Source: Acanthochlamys bracteata (lineage: Eukaryota > Streptophyta > Magnoliopsida > Pandanales > Velloziaceae). From it: a stretch of DNA of 64,000 nucleotides. Under the pieces are notes generated by a model, which ran no database searches, was not told where the DNA came from, and saw only the letters and a list, made by a program, of their open reading frames with translations. Location: the NCBI GenBank assembly GCA_019914995.1, contig CM034140.1, forward strand, positions 992,001-1,056,000. Direction: 5' to 3'. Below, piece by piece: positions 13,201-23,632 of this stretch. Made by a program: the position numbers and the translations under genes. Positions within the stretch are counted from its first letter, which is position 1. Every line of letters starts with the position of its first letter.

Positions 13201-14947
13201 AGATGATGGTGGAAAATCTTTAAATGTTTCTTGGATGCGTCGTTTATATGGTTGTTGAGGTTTGAAAATTGTAGCATGCGGCAACTTTGATTTCTTCCAG
13301 TACTCCTCAGAGGGAGAGCCACATAGCTTGAAAATCTTATGCAGCTGTTCAACCTGGTAGCATAAGCATAATATTAAGTTTAACACAAAACTAAGCGAAA
13401 GAAGCAAGTGGTAGATACTTGCTATTAGATAGACCAGCACAAAGTGTTAAGATACCATTAGAAAGTGACAAACCATGTAACTGGAAATAACAACCGACAA
13501 ATCATTATAAGACAATTTGGTGGAAAGCATGCATATGGACAGAAAACTACTCAGTCTATGAGGCAAGCAAATGGTTGGTGTATACTAGCAACAACGTTTC
13601 TAATATATCGGCATGTAGCCAGTGAGCATGAAATATTGTATTTAGCACTCAGAGCAATTACTTTTGCAAAGGATTGAAAAGGCTGTTCATAGAGGTTGAT
13701 AAAATTTGAAAATTAAGACATTAAAAGTGACATTATAAAGGAAACAATGTGGTTTGGGAAGTTACTTTGTAGCTAGAAAAGAGAGAACAATTAAACATAC
13801 CTCAGTTCGACCAGGCATAATAGGTTTCCCAGCCAAGAGCTCCGCCAAAATGCAGCCGGCACTCCACAAATCCACACCAACACCATACTCAGTAGCTCCC
13901 AAAAGAAGCTCCGGGGGACGATACCAAAGAGTGACGACTCTGCTAGTCATCTGCTGCCTTTTATCTGGATCGAAGGTCGTTGCTAACCCAAAATCAGCTA
14001 TTTTGAGTATCCCTACATTATCAAGCAAAAGATTTGATCCCTTGATGTCCCTATGCAGCACGTGCCGGTTATGGCAATGCTCAAGCCCTGATAACAGCTG
14101 CTTCATGTAACACTTAACCTGCTCCCGGAAAACCCACAAAAAAAAAAAAGAAAGAACATCTTGCTCAGCAATTTCAACCTTGCCTAAATCCCCAACAAAA
14201 ACTGCAAAATGGTGAAGGATCTAGAGACCTGGGGCTCAGTGAACTTGATCCCAGGGCTTGCAGCGAGTCCAGCAAGATCATGCTCCATATACTCAAATAC
14301 CAAGTACAAACTGCAAGACATTCTCGATGTAACCAATCCTTCCAGCTTGACTACATTTGGATGGTCAAGCCGTCGGAGGATGAAGATCTCCCGAGCCATG
14401 AATTTAACACTCTCTGGCTCTAAATTGTCGAATCGCACCTTCTTCAAAGCAACTATCTTGCCCGTCAAACTATCGCGTGCCTTGTACACATTGCTATAAG
14501 TTCCTTGCCCAATCTAAACCAAAAAACAAATCAGCACAATCTAAAATTAGTCATAGCACAATCACTCAATCGATTGCTAATCCAGAGAATTCCAAGCTGA
14601 TTTTTGACCTTATCGAGCTTTTCGAAACTGTCAGCGCGGCGTGGAGTCCATCCCTTGATTGCTTCTCCGGCAACAGCAGAAAGCCAACCTGGCCAACCAG
14701 CAGCGACCTGTTCACCACGAGCCCCACCAGGTAGGTTCCCAAGTCTCGGGTGACCGGCTGCCGCTGCCCTGGCTCGCCGACGTTCACGCCGAGCCGCCGC
14801 CTTAGCAGCAGCCACTGACTGAGAATCGGTTTTAACAACTGGAGCGGTTGGCACCGCCTGAGACTTGCGCGCAGCCACCGATAACTGGCGATTTGGCTGC
14901 TGCGGCGGCTGCTCTTCTGATGTTTCCTTGCCGAAGGCGCAACCCAT
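10221..14947 (-). CDS. CDK-like Ser/Thr protein kinase with N-myristoylation signal (At1g54610/IBS1 group)
   Basis: Seven exons (14947-14609, 14513-14229, 14118-13801, 13353-13126, 12202-12102, 11324-11207, 10511-10221) sum to 559 codons plus stop. The N-terminus MGCAFGKE has Gly2 and Cys3, a myristoylation/palmitoylation signal, so membrane attachment is likely. An Ala/Arg-rich linker leads to the kinase domain from about residue 114: IGQGTYSNV glycine loop, Lys137 in VALKKV, HRDIKGSN with catalytic Asp232, DFGLA, then TLWYRPPELLLG. This arrangement is typical of the plant CDK-like kinases resembling CDKC. After the domain come FFTTPPYACEPSSLPQYPPS and a basic region (RRHTRERV-like), both conserved in the family. 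The C-terminus is STWSGPL followed by a Lys-rich tail and TGA at 10221-10223. Substrate unknown. The group assignment is firm; the exact orthologue is not. Confidence 0.92.
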
Positions 14948-16309
14948 TTATTCAGATGTTACCTCATGGTTTCTGAAAACCCTAGATTCAGAATCAAATT
15001 CTTTACAGCTACTCCTTGTTTCTTCTCCCAAACTACTACTAACTGCTAGTGATTTGCTTCTTTGATTGCTACTGTGTTAGAGTTGTGTGTGTGTGAACCG
15101 ATCGATCTCGAGAAAGAAATTATAGTTCCCGCAATTGGCGGGGGTAGGAAAACTGTAGCAATGAAGAAAGAATGTTAGTTTTAAATAATAATTTAAAAAA
15201 AAGCGAATTTTCCGGCGGAGAAAGGAAGGAAGACGGCGGTAAGTTGTTCCGCGGATGATGAGAAGTGAGCTAGCTCGAAACTTTCTTTATTCGGCTCGCA
15301 GAGGGGACAACGGAGAAGGAAGGAAAGGACAGAAAGGAGATAACATTTTCAGAATAAGGGTAGACTTGGAATTTGTCAGGTATACCGCGGTCTGGTCAAC
15401 CTCGTTATAAATTGTAAGTCAGGCTAGACAGTCAACGTGGCAGAAACAGATCTTGGATGAACGAATAGCTCACTGAGAAACTGGGTGGACGGAGCATGAA
15501 CACGTGGCAATGTATCAATAGGTTAGCTGAAGAGATTTTGAAAGTGAATGGTCAGTAGATGTTGGTTATGTTTTTTAATAAATTTTAATGTAACATGACC
15601 ACATGCAATAATAGATGCTTTAGTAAACTTTTCATTATTTGTTTAAAGAGATATCTGCGACGGGCGTGCTAATTAATTTCGTTAAATAAGCAAAATTTTG
15701 TCGTCGGTTGACTTCACTGAGGAAAGATTTTTCCTTCAAAATTATGTTTATGATCGTGTCATTTGGGTAATAAAACAAGCTAAGTAAACCTACTCAGTAA
15801 AAGAATTCTCGCTCTTATTTCACTGACTCAGTAAAAGTTCGTACATTTACTAGAATAAACTCCAAATCTTAATCTAACTCAACTAATTCAAAAAAAAAAA
15901 AAGAAACTAATTATGCTTAATTTGCTTAAAAGTTAATACCATTCCTACACAAGTAGAGTAATTACTGAAATTCATTTATACCAACGCACACCTACAGTAA
16001 TAATAATAAAACAAAACAATTTTTTAAATACGTTTAGAGCATCTGAGATTACTTTTAAATTTAATTTTTTTAAAAATATTTTATTTTTTGAAAAACAAAA
16101 TCTATTTTTACTTAAAAATAATTAAAATAAACAATAAAAATTCTACTAATACAAAATAATTTATTATTTAAAATTTTAAAATTTTAAAATATTTGTAAAA
16201 GATATATTAAAAATTTTGAATTGAAAACTTAAAATGAAATTTTTAGAACCCTTAATAATCCTTGGATGTCTTCGCGATTTTCACGATCTCGAGGCAGGAC
16301 GTGCCCCGG
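14948..16309. other. Divergent intergenic region between kinase (-) and NAD(P)-binding gene (+)
   Basis: The leader and promoter of the kinase gene lie right of 14948. The right half (about 15540-16260) is very AT-rich and contains runs of A and T but no ORF or repeat I can name. It must also hold the promoter of the gene starting at 16310. Confidence 0.5.
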
Positions 16310-19300
16310 ATGGGCACTATCCTTCTCTCTTCATCACCTTCCAATGTTCTACTTCTCCACAACCGAACTCCAACTATCTTTTCTTCTTCCGCTCGCCGGC
16401 CGGTTACTGGGCCAATATCAGCCCGCTATAGCACTCTTCAAAGTTCATCACGAGTCCGCTTTGTTGTCGTCTCCATGGCCCAGCCAACCGGTTAGTTAGT
16501 TTATAGATAGGTAGCTGTTTTTAATTTTCTTGAATTTGCATTCTTTGCCATTGGTGTGAATTGGATTCGGGCGTTCTTATTAGATTCAAACGAGGTTTCT
16601 TAGCTGAACTTTTCTTTTGGTTGGCAAAATTTTTGAGTGTTACAATTTTTTGATTGTGCAACTACTGCTATGGTTTGGTGACTTTGGAGTATAATTGATT
16701 CGGTTTAATTTTTTAATGTTTGTAATACTGAGATTGTTGTTTATGGATTCAGGTACGTCTAATGAAGCAGTTCGTGCAGTTGGAGCAGTTGGTGCTATTG
16801 GAAAGGATGATTTGTTGATAGTAGGACCTGGTGTTCTTGGTCGCATGGTTGCCGAAAAGTGGCGGCAGGTTGAATTCCAGAATTTTCAAGGCTTTTGTAG
16901 TGTGTTTTTTATAATGAATTTTACCTCATGTTTTGCTATGTGGCATCTAATATCTTGCTTATGTATGAAGTTGCTTAATTCTGTACATTGTATAGGTTCA
17001 GAAATTAGATTTTTAGGAATATCTCACTGAAAGTCAGAGTAAAGGGATATAATTACATGATATAGAACCTTGCCTGTAATACATTACCATTTGCTATCAG
17101 GACCATCCGGGTTGCCAAGTGTTTGGACAAACAATGACTACGGACCATCATGAAGAGCTTGTTAAGCTTGGAATCAAGCCATCCACAGGAGAAACGAAGT
17201 TTTTGGATGAATTCCCTTATGTTATTTTCTGTGCTCCTCCATACAGAACTGCAGATTATCCAGGAGATATCAGGTAAATCACTAGCGATTTAAGTTTAAG
17301 ATATGTCGTTTCCCCTCCCTTTCTGTGATGTGTTAGCTTTCTTGATTTTTTTTTTCAGCTTATTGAACAGTGCCTGACTTAATTACATGTGATGATAGGT
17401 TATCATTCATTATCATAATATCAAAGTGACTATTGCATATTCCTAGATCCTTCTTGTTGCAGTGCAACTGCACCATAATTAACGGTCTGCTTACTTTCTC
17501 GGCCTAAATGATGTATCTTCATGTCTTAGTATTGAGGTGTAAATGTATTTCTTATGCTAAGTTTATAATAACAACTGCAAAAGTTTGCTATATGATCCAG
17601 GTGTGCAGCTTCTAATTGGAATGGGGAGGGTGCCTTCCTTTTCACATCAAGCACGGCTGTGTATGACTGCAGTAACAATGGGTTCTGTGATGAGGTTTAA
17701 GTCTTCTTAACACATTAACCTGCTGGTATATACTGCATTTAACTTGCCTGTTTATGAGTATACTAAGGATCTTTGCACTTCATTTTTTATAAAGGTAACT
17801 TTAGTGTTCAAGGATTGGATTGTTTTTTCTTTTTTTCATTCGGTTCCTCTTGTAACACCTTTTGACCTGGTTGACCTGTATTTGTATGAACGAATCCTCA
17901 TATCTTTATTTGCGGAGTTACCAAGTTATGAAAAACATGAAACTCCATGACACTTGTTTTATTGGCATGATGTTCACAAACTTACTCCATGCAAAAAAAT
18001 GTTGCTCATATACTTCTTAATTTGTAGAATTTTCATTTCTCAACAACATTTTTTTCATTCATGAGTATGATATTGGATACATGATTTTGCAATCTTACCT
18101 CCTGAATTATCAAAACAGATTATTGACCTAGATTCTAGTCTTGCTACATTTACAAAGAGCTAAAATTTTCTAATTTACTTGATTATTAATGTAATACACC
18201 CATTTGCATCAAATATAAACTACATTTAAGTTCGTGCTTGATTATGTTATATTTTGCTAGCATGAGACAAGACTCTCTTTTGGCAAATCTCATGCAGGAC
18301 TCTCCAATTGTACCTATTGGTAGAAGTCCTCGGACGGATGTCCTTTTGAAAGCAGAAAATGCAGTTCTTGGGGTTGGAGGTTGTGTTGTAAGATTGGCCG
18401 GGCTCTACATATCCTTCCAGAAGATATAGGTTGCTTTCTTACCCCCTTGAATCAAGTAATTGTGCATATTTTAATATAATAGATCCCAAGTATTTTCCTA
18501 TAAATTGCTACAAAGAAGACCGAGGTGCCCATGCCTTTTGGCTGGAGAAAGGAACATCAGAGGCTCGTCCAGATCATATAGTTAATCTCATTCACTATGA
18601 GGTTAGAAAACGTAAACCAATGATATTTCATGAAATTTACCGAAAGCAATGTTTTCTTTTTGCCCACCCAAATAGGCAGAAAGGATAGGATATACGATTC
18701 TTTGGCAGCACTATCTAAAGTTGAACTGAAAGGTGTTTGACTTTGCAATGTTTTTCAGATTCGCACAACGCCAGCATCTCTCTGTTTCTCTAAAGCGTGC
18801 TAAGCTATATTTTCCAATTTCCTTTTACAGGATGCGGCATCTCTGTTTATCACAATTATGAAAAGAAAGCTTCGGAGTCGTGTATTTCTGGGTTGTGATA
18901 ATCATCCACTATCCAGGTTTTTTCTTGTCTTCTTGAAGGGCCTTCCACCATGTGTATTCTGTTGGGCATTGTGTATTGTGCTTTTAGGGTGGTGCTGTGA
19001 CAAGTTTGTGATCATTCGGTTGGGTTCCTTTGTTCTTTCATTTATAAGAATTCTTAGAGTTTAGAATACTTCTAATGTTCGCAGCACACTTTGTCTTTCA
19101 GGCAGGAAATAATGGATTCCGTGGCACAGAGCGGGAGGTTTACTAAGAAGTTTGAAGGGTTTACTGGTGAGGCCGACTGTTTTCTCTTATATCTTTTGAT
19201 GTTTGGCCTGTGCGGATGTATTGGAGATTACTTCGCTTTCACCAATAAACATTTACAGTGAAGCAGTTGCCCAGAATATTGATAAGTTGGTGAATCATGT

Positions 19301-19474
19301 TTATTAATATGGAATTGTATTTTGAACAGCTGATTAGATTAAGCTATAAATGGCGACTGGTTCTTTTTCCAATCAGAAGATTAATGCAATTTTTCATCTG
19401 CAGGCAAAGATGATCCCTTGGGAAAGAGGACGAATAACTCAAAAACTCGTGATGAGCTTTGGGTGGGAGCCTAA
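16310..19474 (+). CDS. Plastid-targeted NAD(P)-binding Rossmann-fold protein (epimerase-like), C-terminus frameshifted
   Basis: Exons: 16310-16490, 16753-16868, 17101-17273, 17601-17694, 18298-18408, 18512-18601, 18831-18916, 19102-19166, 19404-19474 (328 codons plus stop). The Ser-rich, Arg-containing N-terminus MGTILLSSSPSNVLLL looks like a chloroplast transit peptide. I chose this Met over an in-frame one at 16262 for that reason. The nucleotide-binding motif is LLIVGPGVLGRMVAEKW. Further family segments are FPYVIFCAPPYRTADYPGDI, FLFTSSTAVYD, VVRLAGLYKEDRGAHAFW, PDHIVNLIHYEDAASL and FLGCDNHPLSRQEIMD. The substrate is not known; it resembles an uncharacterised Arabidopsis Rossmann protein. 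Intron 5 is a U12 AT-AC intron. In the last exon GAGCTTTGGG replaces the expected GAGCTTGGG, so the read ends at 19472-19474. Removing one T restores GWEPKFASFRQFLGLTD and a stop at 19512-19514. Confidence 0.85.
18409..18511 (+). other. U12-type AT-AC intron (103 bases)
   Basis: The 5' splice site is ATATCCTTCC, an exact match to the minor-spliceosome AT-AC consensus ATATCCTT. The intron ends in TGCTAC, that is AC. A branch-site-like TTCCTATAA lies about 10 bases before the end, resembling TTCCTTAAC. Splicing here joins RLAGLY to KEDRGAHAFW in frame, which matches the protein family. No GT-AG alternative gives that join. Confidence 0.85.
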
Positions 19475-19710
19475 ATTTGCAAGTTTCCGCCAGTTTCTTG
19501 GGTTAACAGATTGAGGCAAATTAGTTAAATTAGATTCACTACACTAAGCGAAATATCTTTTTCTTCTATTATAATCTTTTGAAAAATTACAAGCTCAATA
19601 GAAAGCTACAAGCGCCTCTGAAGGAGTTTACCATATGATTTACATACAATTTGCCTTTTGTAACTAATAATAAAAAATGAAAACTGAGATACACAAGCTG
19701 GTTATCATTA
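19475..19710. other. 3' flank of the NAD(P)-binding gene
   Basis: This is the presumed 3' UTR. It includes an AATAAT/AATAAA-like AT-rich signal near 19670, and no other gene is seen. Confidence 0.4.
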
Positions 19711-19766
19711 GAGTGTGTTTACCAACACTTCAAAATTATTTTTTTTAAAACTCACTCCTAATATAC

Positions 19767-19799
<33 letters not shown>

Positions 19800-19979
19800 T
19801 AAAATAATTATTTTTTGTTAATAAATTTTTTTGAAAATTTTAATTTTAAAATTTACTATAAATATTAAATTAATATATAATTTTATCTTTATAAAATATT
19901 TTTAATTTTTAATTTTATTTTTTAAATTGAGTTTTAAAAATCTCACTTCACCTATTTTTTTTATAAGATAAACACGCTC
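19711..19979. mobile_element. Tourist/PIF-Harbinger-type MITE (269 bp)
   Basis: Ends GAGTGTGTTTACC and, on the other strand, GAGCGTGTTTATC form an imperfect terminal inverted repeat. The element is flanked on both sides by the trinucleotide TTA (19708-19710 and 19980-19982), the target duplication expected of PIF/Harbinger insertions. The interior is AT-rich with no ORF and includes a (TA)n tract around 19767-19795. It is non-autonomous. Confidence 0.65.
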
Positions 19980-19982
19980 TTA

Positions 19983-20850
19983 GTGTGTCTATAATGCTGC
20001 CACACTGGCGTTTGAAATTGCCTTTTAAAAATATTTTTTTAATTTTTAATTTTATATTTTTTAATAAATTTTATTTAAAAAATTTAAAAATTATAAAAAA
20101 AATTTGAAGTAGTAAATTTTTTTAATTATATATTTTTATTATTTTTTAAAAATAAAAAAATAAATTTTTTTTTAAAAAATAAAAATATTTTTTATTTTAA
20201 AAAATTTTATTCTATAAGCATGATACACGACAGCATGGCCCAACAATCCAATAAATACATCTTTTTCTCTTCTTCGCACTCACATGCATGAATATAAAAA
20301 TAATTTGAATGCGCTGTCCATGCATTGCAATTCAACCACTATGCGATCATGTGCGCGTCTTCTTCTTCCTCGTTTGCTGCAAAGTGATTTTAGTTATATT
20401 TCTAACAAGGATTCGTAGTTTAACTCATTTTAATATCCAACACTGTTTTCATATTGAGAACTTTTTGAAAGTTCTTTGCTGCATGAACTAATTTCTTTCA
20501 CTAGTTGAATTATGTCGGCGGAAAGTATCACTAGTTTTGGTTAGATGAAATTTAGCGTAACCAGTTGAATTCAGTTGTTTGCTTGACTCTTCCTCACGAC
20601 AACAAAAAAAAAAAAAAAAAAAAAAGAGTTTGCTAGTGGTGAATTGCTGGCGAGTAGAATAATGCCTATTTACTGAAGTTGAGAGTTGATTTTAGTTTAA
20701 TTTAGAGAGTTATACTAATAAGTCAACTTTCATGCATTCATTCATTAAAATAAATGAAAGTACTATTAAATGTAGTCTACCATACCATACACCATTCATT
20801 CATCTTGATCTTCTTTTTCTCTCATTCATTCACTAATTCATTGTTTCACC
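19983..20850. other. AT-rich intergenic DNA with poly-A tract
   Basis: From 19983 to about 20220 the DNA is almost only A and T, with long mirror-like runs and weak self-complementarity. A run of about 22 A lies at 20602-20624. Bases 20750-20850 are CT-rich with repeated CATTCATT and look like a leader for the small ORF that follows. Confidence 0.5.
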
Positions 20851-21024
20851 ATGGGGAAAGTATACATTGTTAATGAAGATGATGCTGGTTTACTGGGATG
20901 GTTAGACATGAGCAAATTCCTGATAGCAGTAGTCATTGCTCTGGTGCTCCTCTTGTTATGCAGACCGACACCGCCGCGGAGACTTAAGCACAGGTTATAT
21001 TATCACCATCCTCCGTGCCGGTGA
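20851..21024 (+). CDS. Possible 57-aa single-pass membrane peptide
   Basis: An ATG in excellent context (TTTCACCATGGGG) opens a 57-codon frame ending in TGA at 21022-21024. The product starts MGKVYIVNEDDAGLLGWLDM, has a hydrophobic segment from about residue 22 to 39 (FLIAVVIALVLLLLC), then a basic Pro/Arg/His tail (RPTPPRRLKHRL...). This layout, acidic head, one membrane helix and positive tail, is what a real small membrane protein looks like. I do not recognise the family. A splice donor-like CACAG|GTTATA near 20992 leaves open that this is the first exon of a longer gene. The upstream CT-rich leader supports transcription. Confidence 0.5.
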   Translation: MGKVYIVNEDDAGLLGWLDMSKFLIAVVIALVLLLLCRPTPPRRLKHRLYYHHPPCR

Positions 21025-21761
21025 TCAATTTCAGGAGAGCAGTGATTTTGAAGTTGTTCAACTACCTGCAGCAGATCTATCTATTCAAGAAAAAGCTTTC
21101 TTTTGTTTCTGAGCTCGTTAAGATCGGTTGGATTATGTATATGTTTAATTCTCTCCTTTCTTTCAGAAAGGTTTGTTCTTTGGATGGCTTTTGCTTAGAA
21201 TTGCAGATTGCATAATGAAGTTTTCGTTTGAAAGTACTAACCCAAATCGCAGGTCTTTCACTTAATCATTTCTCAAGAAAACATTGGCTTTCATGATTTT
21301 CAGACAGTAAATGAAATATAGTACTAAGGGTCTCTAGATCAAATAGATATGTATGAAACGTATTCTTTTTGTCCTTGATGAATGAATATATTACATAGTT
21401 TATTGTCTCAATCCCACCTTGGCTCAAGTTATTGCCAGATTACGTATACAATCAGGAATAATTTAACCTGAAATGAAAGTGCAATTTTCTCTTATAGCAT
21501 TTCTCATAAGCTTGGAAAAGTAAACAATTATTAAAGTTTGCCGGAAATAAAAGTGACTATACAGGTGGTGAAAGGATGAATAATAAAAACTAAGCTGACA
21601 CAATTTTGTTGGTCATAATTGAAGCTTTCCAAGATTTGAATTTATGGTTGAAATGTTCTCTGTTTCATTGCTGCTAGACGTACTTGAGCTGCAGGCCTAG
21701 CAGAGCACAGGAATAGCAGATCGAATTGTCACTGGCGGAGCCATTGATGGGATTCTAGGTC
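21025..21761. other. Intergenic region, no gene seen
   Basis: It contains the likely 3' UTR of the small ORF (AATGAAATATA near 21310). Only short non-conserved ORFs are present. Confidence 0.4.
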
Positions 21762-22667
21762 TTACACCTTGAAATTTGCACTAAATGAACATTGCCAGAA
21801 TGAAGCCCTAGGTGAAAACTCAGATTGCCGTTCTTCAATGTCCTTTCTGCCTACTTGGTTTTTCCGGGTAACTTGATCTGGATCATTTGGTGGTAGAACG
21901 GAATTGTGTATGTAGATAACATTGTTTGCATTGTGGTTGGGGGTTACTATCCTGTTACCCAATCCATCATTTTTTCCCTCTTTGCTTCTCTCAAGAGTCA
22001 CTGGTTTAACTCTTCCTTTTAAGAGGATCAGAAGTACATGAGGAATCCGAAAGACAAAAAGATGGTACACTTACCTAAAAATCTGGAGAACCCGAACCTG
22101 CGCAACCATATACCAATTCTTTTCTCATCTGTTTGGCTTGTCTCTACAATTTCTTGTACAATAGCCTGCGACCTATATATCAAAACAGGCATAGTATACT
22201 CTGGATAATAAGGAGGAAACATAAAGTTAGGTTCTTGAAAGTAAGGCAAACTGCTAAGGGGACTTCTGCCAATCCCTGATACATATTGGACATGAATAGG
22301 CTGGTTCACCGACAGGAATATTGGCGTGATTCTGTAATCGGTGGGATGCAAGGTGGCTAGATAGAGTTGAGTTGCTCTGGATTTGTGATGGATGCTCTTG
22401 CTGCCAGATCTTATATGTTGCTGCTCCAGGTTGGAAACTTGGGCAACTCCAACCAGGGTATGGTGTTCCGTAAAAGGATGAGCTGCTAGGTGGCTTCAAG
22501 TCATTTTGAGCTAAAGAAGTCTTCTGCCCATGCTGTTGATCATCCTGTGAGATTAATTTGTTGCCTTCTGATTTACCTAAATTAGTCACAGACCGGGCAA
22601 TGACAACTTGCTCCTGTTCTTCATTTCCATCATGCTCTAATGATGTCGAAGAGCTCAACCGTGGCAC
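21762..22667 (-). pseudogene. Unrecognised ORF cluster, possibly a broken gene
   Basis: Three overlapping minus-strand frames (22667-22254, 22351-22028, 22070-21762) read like protein rather than noise. The first has a Ser/Gln/Asn-rich part with SSSSFYGTPYPGWSCPSFQP; the second has SSLPYFQEPNFMFPPYYPEY, Pro- and aromatic-rich. The two overlap and the protein-like signal passes from one frame to the other near 22260-22350, as a frameshift would cause. A good donor GTAAGT follows RFGFSRFL near 22075, and an acceptor-like CAG precedes the first ORF at about 22668. I do not recognise the family. It resembles low-complexity regions of transcription factors, but I see no DNA-binding domain nearby. 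Confidence 0.3.
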
Positions 22668-23632
22668 TGCTTGAACAAAACAGACAGAACCAATATCTTA
22701 AAGAGGAGCTTCTACATATACAATTTACTATTGGATTGGCATGCATGGCCACCGACTAAAGAAACTTGCGTCACTTAATTTTCTCAAGCAAAGAACTTTA
22801 ACCATAGCAACTGTCTAGCTCCAACATATAGAGTCAAAGCCATGACTCTCTTATAGAGTCAGCTGAAACCCAACTCAACGATCGAAGAACAAGAACAAGC
22901 GAACGAGAGAGAGAGAGAGAGAGGAAACGGAATTTTTTTTTGTTTTAAATGTCTTATACTGAATTTTCGTTTAAGCCAAAGTATTCATAAATTAATCAAA
23001 AGTGGCATACAAAAATTTTAAAAGAAGAAAAAGCGGAAGAAGAAGAGAGGTAAATAATAAAGGAGTTCTAACAATATATACTTATGGCAAAATTAATCGA
23101 GAATTCTAACTCTATGGAATTGGAACCTTTCAAAGTGATTCTAGTTCTACATCAGTTGCATAATCTCACATGTATCGTCATTCACACTTCATCACCATAG
23201 AAAAAGCTAAATAATATGCACTAGCTCCACCTGTGATAAGTTTGCTTGCTAAATAATAAAGGATATGAAAATAACCGAACCATATTGATTTCGCTTCTAG
23301 TCAAAGCAAAACTCATTGCTTCTCTGTAGCTCCACCCAAAAAAAAAAACGGTAGACAAAAGTTGGAACAAACGTTATCGAAAGTTTAAGAAAGGCATGTT
23401 ATTTTAGCACAACAGTCGCAAAGTTTGAAAAGCTGGATTAAAGTGCGAAGTATTTCCCAAGAATCATATTCAGAGACGAAAACTACTGAGAGCCCCAGAA
23501 TAAAACCTGTATTCATATTCAAAAATAGAATATAGATACTAGGCCGAAAAAGAAGTAGGTATAAAAAGGGGCACCCGAACAAAACACCTACTTTCCACCT
23601 GCTAAGCTTTGCACTAACAACATTACAAGAAA
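22668..23632. other. Intergenic region with (GA)n microsatellite
   Basis: A (GA) run of about 7-8 units lies at 22906-22921. The right part up to 23632 is presumably the 3' UTR of the SPOC-domain gene. No gene was recognised. Confidence 0.4.

Noticed and set aside
19983..20220. AT-rich mirror-like segment considered as a second MITE
   Set aside because: Ends resemble each other only weakly and no convincing target duplication was found.
21762..22667. Possible DOF/CDF-type transcription factor remnant
   Set aside because: The YGTPYPGW-like text is suggestive, but no DOF zinc finger or the conserved C-terminal motifs could be found.
22254..22667. CPIC motif as a RING or zinc finger
   Set aside because: A single CPIC near a frame switch with no other spaced Cys/His ligands.
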